This document shows, one piece after another, positions 56,925 to 64,000 of a stretch of DNA of 64,000 nucleotides. Position 1 is the stretch's first letter, and each line of letters opens with the position of its first letter. The position numbers were made by a program, and so were the translations under genes. The notes beneath the pieces are model-generated. The model ran no database searches. It was not told where the DNA came from and saw only the letters and a program-made list of their open reading frames with translations. Source of the stretch: Amaurobius ferox (taxonomy: Eukaryota; Arthropoda; Arachnida; Araneae; Amaurobiidae); contig OX578147.1 in NCBI GenBank assembly GCA_951213105.1, forward strand, positions 126,437,822 through 126,501,821, given 5' to 3'.

Positions 56925-58720
56925 TAAATTTGGATTCGCTCGATAACTTATAATAACACTTACTGTGAAATTACTTGGAATTTATTCACATTACCTATTT
57001 GGAGTTTATCCAAGCTTTAGAAATGAACCATACCGCTTCAGCTGGACACAGTTATCATATCACAGAGTTAGTTCCTAGAAATGTCTTCAAGCACCGCAAT
57101 AAGTTTACAAAGAAAGGTCGTACACAATCGAATAAAATTGATTTCAGTCTTCCCAGCGGAGAATTTAAGAAGTTGGGGTAACACATTCGGCAACAAGGCG
57201 AAATGGACGACAAAATACAATTCTAAAATTCTAGAGAATTGTTTAATGAATAGTAATCGATCATTAAACTGTAACAGAAGATATTTGACTCAATAAATTA
57301 TTGGCGACTGGTTATTCTATTCAAGCATGATCCAATAAATAATACTTTCATGACCAGAAATTTAGTGTTTCAAATGCCCTTCGTCCGAAACAATGCGCAT
57401 TTAAATCGCACAAAAAATACTATCACGTACTTTGACAAGCATTGCTGGTGTCACCATATTAGAAGCTCTGATGATAAGACATTTCGACAGATATTTATTG
57501 CTTTTCGTATACGCGTTTCGTTCGTTCCTGGTATCGATCCCTACTCATTAAACAATGCTCTACAACTTTTTACTTGGCCTTTTTCATCCATCTTACTTTG
57601 TTGCCGAGTTCCTTATGCTAAATTTTTAAATTAGGACTCTGCAATCTCTTTTATTCGATCGCGCATAGCCATTTTACTATAGATATACCTAATGTGTGCA
57701 CCCATAAACCTTTCCTTACAAAGTTATTGGAGTGCTTAAGGCTTTCCTAGAAATAATGTATATAAGGACCTATGCCTTCATAATAGTAATAAGTCTACTC
57801 ATTTCATGAATCCATTCACTACAAAGGAAGCATACAAATGGAGCCACTAACTGAACTTATGTATAACCCGTTTCTTAGATGTATTCTCTCAAAGTCATCT
57901 TCACATTCAATAGAAAATGCCTTTCCAAATCGCCTAAAGCATTTCAGTGAAATGTTTTAATATAAGTGGATATGTAGAGTTTAAAATGGATTGAAAATGT
58001 TTATAAATGTTTTCCAAGTGATAATCCATTTTTCAATTTTTTTCAGTAGCAGCAGTATAGGTTTCTCTCAAACCACAAACCATACAAACCATCACCGTCA
58101 AGCATACAGTACATGCTTGACGGTGATGTTCTGGAGATGTGATACTTCTCCGGCACGACAGCTATGTCGTCCGAAGTGGCGACTTGTGCTTCTTGGACGT
58201 GTTTCGAAGTTACTCTTTTCTGACACTCAGTGTGGAATGCGGCCCTAGGTTCCATAGTAAATATTGCTCGTCTTGATGAGTACTATCACCCCTCTTATTT
58301 TGTCAAAACAGTTTACGAATATGTTAATACTAATTTAAAACCTTCTCTAACTTCATGTAATTAACTCCTCTCTATCTCTAACAAAAAGCGAATTAGCCTT
58401 CATGCCCTTCTAAAAAGGGGGGGGGCCGGTCCCCCTAAAGTTATCTCCCCGTGTAGTGCCATTGAGGTTTCTTATGCACTTACATAAAAAAAACTTACAA
58501 TAACCTTAATACTTCTTGAGTTGCTGGCCTGTTCTATGGCTTTCCTTAACACCCGTTATATGCGCTAAATTATTATTTAATTGCAAAAGTCGGTTAGTGG
58601 TGACGCCTGCGTCGTACTCAACTATTTTTGCCACTCATTTAAAAGTAGTGAAAGCAATACATGATTTTAAAGCCATATTTTTGGTTATATTCATGAAGTT
58701 GATTTGCATCCTTTCGCAAG
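56925..58720. other. Intron-like region with repeat fragments
   Basis: Includes the unclassified repeat at 57500-57765 and a perfect hairpin at 58090-58128. Reading frames at 56975-57300 and 58516-58720 are short and unmatched; the latter is partly hydrophobic (AIFLVIFMKLICILS) and lies just before the FPAVTVC exon, so it could be part of a first membrane segment. Confidence 0.4.
58090..58128. repeat. Perfect 16-bp hairpin
   Basis: Arms CATCACCGTCAAGCAT (58090-58105) and ATGCTTGACGGTGATG (58113-58128) around a 7-base loop ACAGTAC. No run of T follows, and the genome is eukaryotic, so it is not a bacterial terminator. Confidence 0.9.
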
Positions 58721-58723
58721 TAG

Positions 58724-58863
58724 AGATCTTCTTTAAAGTTGATGGAATTCCCTGCGGTTACCGTGTGCAGCCACAATTTAATTCCCCGCCATAACCACAA
58801 AGAGTCGGATCTTGAACACATGGAAGACATGGAGTTATTACTTAAAGCCCTTCCTAAATTAAG
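58724..58863 (+). CDS. DEG/ENaC-like sodium channel exon, post-TM1 motif
   Basis: The frame reads MEFPAVTVCSHNLIPRHN then HKESDLEHMEDMELLLKAL, ending AG before GTAAGT. FPAVTVC directly after the first membrane segment is the classic motif of DEG/ENaC channels, trimeric plasma-membrane cation channels with a large Cys-rich ectodomain. The exon's left edge is unsure: the frame is open from 58724 (a TAG lies at 58721) and a second AG acceptor exists at 58769-58770, which would drop the motif. The hydrophobic frame upstream (AIFLVIFMKLICILSQVEIF) is one base out of step, with an AAA run at 58735. The two leftover bases join the next exon correctly. Confidence 0.65.
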
Positions 58864-59246
58864 GTAAGTGGAATTTTAAATTTGTGATATTACTGTAACA
58901 TTTTAGTAGTGTCTAACCCATTTGTTTTGAAGTGTGAATACAGGGAGTACTTAAAAGAATGTCACAAATGGGAATATCTAGGATGCTAATCTCTACTTAA
59001 CATTTTCATACATTCATTTTCCATGTGGTCTTCTTCTATCCTAATCATCATCAGATTGCAAAAAATATTTTTTATTTGCTTTCCTGTTCAAGTTTTTCTT
59101 CTAATATTTCTTCTAAAATTCTTTAAATCATTATTACATTGGCAACAGACCTCTCACGTGGCGTGTTGCCCTATCAAGACTTAACTGTATACCACATTTG
59201 ATACGTGAGCACGGGATACAGTTAAGCCTTGACCCTTGTAAACCAA

Positions 59247-59340
59247 CGAGCTTATTCAGCAATGAGCTAAACGAGCTTATTCAGCAACAAGCTTATTCAG
59301 CAACGAGCTTATAAACTCGTTGCTGTAAACCCGTGTCGCC
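59247..59340. repeat. Tandem CGAGCTTATTCAGCAA repeats
   Basis: Four degenerate copies of a unit around ACGAGCTTATTCAGCAA, followed by the inverse AACTCGTTGCTGTAAAC. Just upstream, AAGACTTAACTGTAT (about 59177) and ATACAGTTAAGCCTT (about 59216) form an inverted pair. Together they may be the remains of a small inverted-repeat element. Confidence 0.65.
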
Positions 59341-59698
59341 ATTCAATGTTTTGATATGTGCAATATGGTTTGCAGTTAATTAATATCATTTCTAAGTAAT
59401 TAAATAACGGATTACGTAAAATATGTGGTAAGCTTATTATTTACTATCATCGTTGAGGGACAAAGACTTTGACTGTAAGACTATGTTCAATAATTCTCTT
59501 TATTGAAGGACATTCACGTATTAAAACCATGGAACGTAGTATGGCTACATTTTACAAGCACGTCTTTTTGAGACGATTTTCGTGCAGTTTTTTAGCGTGT
59601 TTATTATTAGCAAAACTATAATGAATATGTTCTAATAAATAACATTGAATTCGCATCGCGAATGCAATTTCCCCAATCACGCTTGGCATTCTTGAACG

Positions 59699-59893
59699 TA
59701 CTGTGGGGGGCCGCAGATCCCCCGATGGTGGGGGATAGGTTCGAACTCGGAACCTTTAGCCCGTACCTAAACCCGTACTATTCCCTCAGCCCAAGAGGAT
59801 CCTTTTGCGCCATATGGCATAGTACGGGCTCAGTAATCGAAAGGCTCCGAGTTCGAACCTATCCCCCACCATCTAGGGATCTGCGGCCCCCCA
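59699..59893. mobile_element. Foldback pair with tRNA-like B boxes
   Basis: Inverted arms of about 70 bp: TACTGTGGGGGGCCGCAGAT and GGGGATAGGTTCGAACTCGG on the left, and the complementary GAGTTCGAACCTATCCCCCA and ATCTGCGGCCCCCCAGTA on the right, about 60 bp apart. Each arm holds GTTCGAAC, the core of a tRNA B box, so it may be two head-to-head SINE fragments. Confidence 0.7.
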
Positions 59894-60243
59894 GTACATA
59901 GAATGTTAGGAAATAATAATTGAAACAGGTCAATCAAGCTGAATTACTGAATGCATTTATCTAATATATGTCAATATACATATATTTAAGCACCTTAAAT
60001 ATATGCATAATGGGTTTAAAACTATTAGTTTCCTGTATTAACTTTACTACTATCATTTTGCTGGGAATTAGGCGGATAACATATTTAAGAACTATACTAG
60101 ACTATACCTGAAAACTGAATTACAATTATTTACACAGACACTGAATTTAACCAGTATTTTTTTATATCCCGGAATGATTAGATTAGTTATTACTTTTCAA
60201 TTCCAAATAAAAATTTCTATAAAAGTATCCAACTTTATTTCAG

Positions 60244-60509
60244 GATAACATCTGAAGATAAAATCCGGTGTTTGAAAGACCCGCTTTGTAGATGGTCAAG
60301 ATTTCTGGAGAAATGCTTTTGCGATAGATGGGCCTGCAGAAGCACAGCATGTTATCCGAATGATAATGAATTCGCCTGCACTTGTTCCCAAGCCCTCTGC
60401 TTGCCAAGCATCAGCAATGTTTCTTACGGCTGCTCCATAGTTAAAGATGGTGAAAACAAAGACTGTGTATGCAACCGGGATTTTGAGTATCCCCTGTATA
60501 CACCAAAAA
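60244..60509 (+). CDS. DEG/ENaC-like channel exon, Cys-rich ectodomain
   Basis: Begins by completing Arg from the previous exon, then ITSEDKIRCLKDPLCRWSRF, EKCFCDRWACRSTACYP, FACTCSQALCLPSISNV, SYGCSIVKDGENKDCVC and NRDFEYPLYTPK. About 15 Cys in 88 residues indicates a secreted or extracellular disulfide-rich segment, as in DEG/ENaC ectodomains. A donor AAAAA GTATGA fits at 60509; otherwise the frame continues with MIYSFKTRSNKICCRMY to TAA at 60563-60565, which would end the protein. I prefer the donor because the exon at 63494 fits its phase. The exact Cys-rich subfamily is not recognised. Confidence 0.65.
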
Positions 60510-60565
60510 GTATGATATACAGTTTTAAAACACGCTCAAATAAAATTTGTTGTAGAATGTATTAA

Positions 60566-61901
60566 AAACTGTCGACCTAGTAGTATAAAAATACATACAC
60601 ACAGAATATGACCGTAATGAATACAGAGAATAAATGGTCCTGAAAAAAAAATTTCTTTTCAAAACTGCCAATAATAAAGACTGCGGTAATTTCTCGCGAT
60701 TATGCAGGTCTGGTTCGTCTTGTGGTTATCACAAATATTGCCTGGAGCAATCATACGGATTAAAGCTGAGGGAGATTTGATCATTGGATTTAAAACCACT
60801 AAAGAGCGACTTTAAATGCTTTCAATAATTAAACAGAAATTGCCCGGCATGAGTGTAATTGAAAAGGTGGAACTAGTTCTCACATATACAAGGTACTTAT
60901 GACGTCAGCTTTCTTTATCTATAGACGGAGAAAGACTGCAAAGAAATCTTTCTTCTACGGAGTTAATAATGAAAGTTCGATGTTTCACTTTCGCTACATA
61001 TGTGCTAAAGTTTTCCAACTATAGTTTAAAGGATCTCATGAAAACTAAGATGTCGAAAATTGATAAAATTATTGCTTTATTTAAACCTTACCCTTACAGA
61101 CGCAGAACTCTAGATTTAGTAGCATTACATTATATACGGGTGTCAAGACAAGTTTTAAATCAGGCAAGTGACTGAAGAAGTATTAGAGTTATAATATATT
61201 TTTATGCTGGTGTATAAGAACTATCCCAATCACACTACACGATGACACAACTTCCGGGGGAAACCCACTTCCTTGGCGGAATACGGAAGGATATCTCGCT
61301 TCCTGTAAGAGATAGGGAAAATTCAATTACAAAGTTGTTACGTATTCAAAAATGAGTATCAAGGATGCTTGTTTTCCCGCAAAAGATGGAAAAATACTCT
61401 CTAAATAGCAATTTTAAAAGACACTTTTATTAACCTGTATGTAACAATGTAAACGTAGAAGCATTGGAAAACAACCGAAGATTTTTCATTACACGTGTGA
61501 CAACATGAATCATTGGTGAAGGTGAACCTTTTATATTTTGAGTGTAATTTAAATTTTATCCTGCCGCATTGCCTGAATGTTTTATTTTGTGGGGAGGGAG
61601 TTAGATTATATACACTTCTTTTTAGGGTCCCTTTCTATTTTATACTGAGGGGGAAATGTACTAATTTTGCAACGCTCTGCAACTTTGTAATCGACTTTTT
61701 CTCTATTTCGAACAAGCAGTGATTGGTGTATCCTATACACTTTCATAAAAATATACCATAACCCTAATCCTGATACTTCTCTAGTTATTGTCCTGATTCA
61801 AAACATTCCTTAACACCTTGTATAGTGTACAGTTTGCAATATGCAGTTTACTTTTCATATACACAACGTCCAAAAATGATATCGAAAGGTAAAAAAACAT
61901 C
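60566..61901. other. Intron-like region, no recognised feature
   Basis: Short unmatched frames only (for example 60969-61175 and 61513-61722 on the + strand). No element borders found. Confidence 0.45.
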
Positions 61902-62035
61902 CGGAATCTATCAAAATTATCAAAATTAATAACGTTAACGGAATCTATCAAAACTATTAACGTTAACGGAATCTGTCAAAACTATTAACGTTAACGGAAT
62001 CTATCAAAATTATCAAAACTATTAACGTTAATCTC
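61902..62035. repeat. Tandem repeat rich in GTTAAC
   Basis: Four degenerate copies of a unit of about 28-37 bp built from GGAATCTATCAAAACTATTA and ACGTTAAC, some with an extra ATTATCAAA insertion. Confidence 0.85.
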
Positions 62036-62046
62036 GCATTTAATTT

Positions 62047-62454
62047 GACATACTCAGGATCTGACTAAATCAGGGGCACAAGGGGCAGCTGCCCCGGGCC
62101 CCTGCATTAGAGGGGCCCCAAATGAAACAATTGCAACATCGAAAAATTAATGGCTGCTTCCTTAAAAAAAAAAGATATGTCATCGAAACAGGTTTGCCCA
62201 GCAGATAGATTCCATTTGGAGATGTACAGATTAGCCGCACTAATTTAGCATGTTGGCTATGATAAGAAAATTACCAACAATTTAAATTTCATTAAAATAT
62301 ATAAGAACCACAGTTTGTATACATTTTTCTAGAATGCAATTATGTGTTTGAAAAATATTTTTGTTCATTTCATATATATTAAGAGGTGAAGGGGGCCCCC
62401 GGAGGAATGTCTGTCCCGGACCCCAGTTAGGTTAAGTCGGGCCCTGGACATGCT
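62047..62454. mobile_element. hAT-like MITE with 8-bp duplication
   Basis: Element 62055-62446, starting CAGGATCTGACTAAATCAGG and ending (reversed) CAGGGCCCGACTTAACCTAA, flanked by GACATACT (62047-62054) and GACATGCT (62447-62454), an 8-bp duplication with one change. The subterminal regions are G/C-rich (GGGGCCCC, GGGGGCCCCC). No transposase. Terminal CAGGG and the 8-bp duplication point to hAT. Confidence 0.82.
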
Positions 62455-62559
62455 GAATATGCATGGACGAAAACTTTTCGAACAAAAGCATAAAAATTTG
62501 ACCCGCACAGACCTCTACATTGTTTACCCTAACAGCATAATGTTGTTTACAAATACTGG

Positions 62560-63375
62560 TTGTTCGGCTGCTAGGCCATTAGACAGCTCGCTCTCCAGTA
62601 TTTTTCAAAGACTGAATTAAATGTCCATTCGTCTAAATGTTTTCCAGACATAGGCTGCCCTAGGTCACATAAAGTACAATCCGGGGAACACAGCATGCCC
62701 AATACGATGGAGATCAGCCCTGAGACAGTCATGACCCGTCAGAAGTCTGAACCTGGCAACTGCTTCTCGTTGGGGAGCATCTGGAATGACTGAAATGTTC
62801 TTGGTGAGAACGCTCCATGACTTTCCCTTAGATGCCTCCAGAGGTTCTGCCTCAATTTATTTCTTGTTGAAGGCCCAGACCACACGACCAACCCAGGGGG
62901 TTTATGGTATCATGTTGTGTGGTCGGCAATTTATTTCTTGTGTAGCATTTATTAGTCAATTTATTTCTTGTGTAGCATTTTAATGTACAGTTATGCTAAA
63001 TGAAAAGTCATAGGCCCTGAGAATCTCTGCTCCACCATCGCACCCTTTTTGGTCAAAAAGTCCGCTTTTTCATTTCCTGGTACTCCGCAATGCGCAGGCA
63101 CACTGTAAAGTGATTCTGAGTGTTAGGTCTTTTAAAAGAGCCCTGTTCTCTTCAATCCGAGTACCATTGTTTCTTTAGTTGCTGGACAGTGCCTGGAGAG
63201 CCGAACTAGAGTACGAGAAGATAACCGCTCTGTTGAATGAAGAAGGACGAATGCGAGTTGTTGCAATGTCATAGGAATTGCTTCTATCTCCGCATCAAAG
63301 TGTGTTGTAGAAGTTTCATTAGGTAAGTAAAAATCAAACAGTGTGCAAGAAACTCCAACCCCGATCCCCCCAAGT
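62560..63375 (-). pseudogene. Non-LTR retrotransposon 3' end (RNase H), broken
   Basis: On the minus strand the 63370-63010 part reads GVSCTLFDFYLPNETSTT then HFDAEIEAI, with AHCGVPGNEKADFLTKKGA later, the RNase H1 pattern seen in I/Jockey/R1-type LINEs. The part at 62850-62640 reads ARFRLLTGHDCLRADLHRIG, then CSPDCTLCDLGQPMSGKHLD in another frame, the Cys/His segment near the end of such pol proteins. Stops and frameshifts occur in both parts. A 59-bp hairpin element (62868-62926) is inserted in it. The element lies between the Cys-rich channel exon and the exon at 63494. Confidence 0.75.
62853..62941 (-). mobile_element. 59-bp hairpin micro-insertion with 15-bp duplication
   Basis: CAATTTATTTCTTGT occurs at 62853-62867 and 62927-62941, enclosing 59 bases with GGCCCAGACCACACGACCAA and TTGTGTGGTCGG. 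A third CAATTTATTTCTTGTGTAGC follows at 62957, a local duplication. Nearly the same length and structure as the inserts at 30949 and 55019, and closest in sequence to the 30949 copy. Confidence 0.82.
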
Positions 63376-63493
63376 TATAACAGCATAATCGAAATGCTAT
63401 TTAATTAGATGAATTAATGTTATAAGAATAATCTCATTTGCAAACGCACATTTCCATCTTCATTCCGAACATATGTTTTCTTTTTGCAGCAAG

Positions 63494-63713
63494 TGATATA
63501 TATATCTGAGGATTTCTTGAAAGCTCTGAAAAATATGAAAGTGTCGTCGAGGGTAGAATTTGTTCTGAAGCTCATCAAGAGCTCGAACCTAACTCTTCTT
63601 CGAGATGTGAAAAAGTTTATGAAGCCTAACATCACAACAAGGGATAACTACGGAATTTCGTACGAAAATCTGATTCTCTCATGCACTTTTGGATCTCAGC
63701 CTTGTAATATAAG
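63494..63713 (+). CDS. DEG/ENaC-like channel exon, ectodomain
   Basis: Encodes IYISEDFLKALKNMKV, RVEFVLKLIKSSNLTLL, DVKKFMKPNITTRDNYG and ISYENLILSCTFGSQPCNI. The last stretch matches the DEG/ENaC pattern in which a helix is followed by (L)I..C.F.G..C before the palm region. Two acceptors are possible in TTTTTGCAGCAAG: the CAG gives phase 0, the AAG (start 63494) fits the one-base end of the exon at 60509. The 3' border is AAG followed by GCAAGT, a good GC-type donor; a weaker GT donor lies at 63718. The rest of the channel (palm, TM2) is beyond the window. Confidence 0.65.
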
Positions 63714-64000
63714 GCAAGTACACATAGGTGATTTTATTACCCCTTAAAATTGTGAGACCTATAAGGCATTATTAGATCTAAAAGGCATTATTATGCAGAC
63801 CTATAAGGCATTAATTCAGACTATACAACAGCCAATACAAGTTGAACAAAAAAAAAAAAACTCTTTTAAAATGAATGTTATCTTTTAAAACCTAAATATT
63901 AAATGAAGCGTAATTAATTTAACTATCACATCACATTATTACACATGCCACAAAAATAATGGGGATTGACTTTTTACTCGATTTTCTAGTACATTTATAT

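Noticed and set aside
58090..58128. Rho-independent terminator
   Set aside because: Perfect hairpin but no T tract and a eukaryotic setting.

Overview
The window is AT-rich animal DNA with small phase-matched exons, very long introns, (TA)n microsatellites and many decayed transposable elements. Two eukaryotic genes on the + strand are recognisable by protein family. The mix of gene families and repeats suggests an arthropod, most likely a spider or another arachnid. That placement is inference; nothing in the window proves the species.

Layout. From about 3.0 to 20.3 kb, six exons encode most of the C-terminal WD40 propeller of a KIF21-type (kinesin-4) motor. The introns are 1-7 kb and full of repeats. 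The first splice junction does not join cleanly, and the final exon is not found with confidence. The introns and the following 20-40 kb hold a foldback element with tandem-repeat termini (8.3-9.4 kb), three related TA-flanked inverted-repeat elements (4.9, 12.2 and 47.1 kb), mariner and pogo/Tigger relics, and two Penelope-like reverse transcriptases bounded by (TA)n (23.5 kb + strand; 36.2-38.8 kb - strand). A 2.5 kb element with very long inverted repeats (32.4-34.9 kb) carries a broken copy of an unnamed protein family.

From 40 to 57 kb the DNA is mostly nested repeats: a complete tRNA-derived SINE with target duplications, a second SINE family, two Tc1-like transposase pseudogenes, a nearly whole pogo/Tigger element, and a high-copy repeat with (GT)n. 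Between these lie small exons on the + strand. The 58.7-63.7 kb exons look like a DEG/ENaC (amiloride-sensitive, degenerin-type) sodium channel: a post-TM1 FPAVTVC motif, a Cys-rich exon, and an exon ending LILSCTFGSQPC. Two exons at 49.6 and 54.5 kb join each other in phase and may be a related, possibly damaged copy.

Most notable are (1) 58-59 bp hairpin insertions, each with exact 15-bp target duplications, matching or resembling the 3' end of the tRNA SINE; (2) a foldback element whose termini are arrays of a CCCGACA-containing repeat, with a 10-bp target duplication and a small ORF followed by AATAAA; and (3) inverted-repeat elements carrying hammerhead-ribozyme-like cores. The repeats do not form a pathway with the host genes; they explain most of the intron length.
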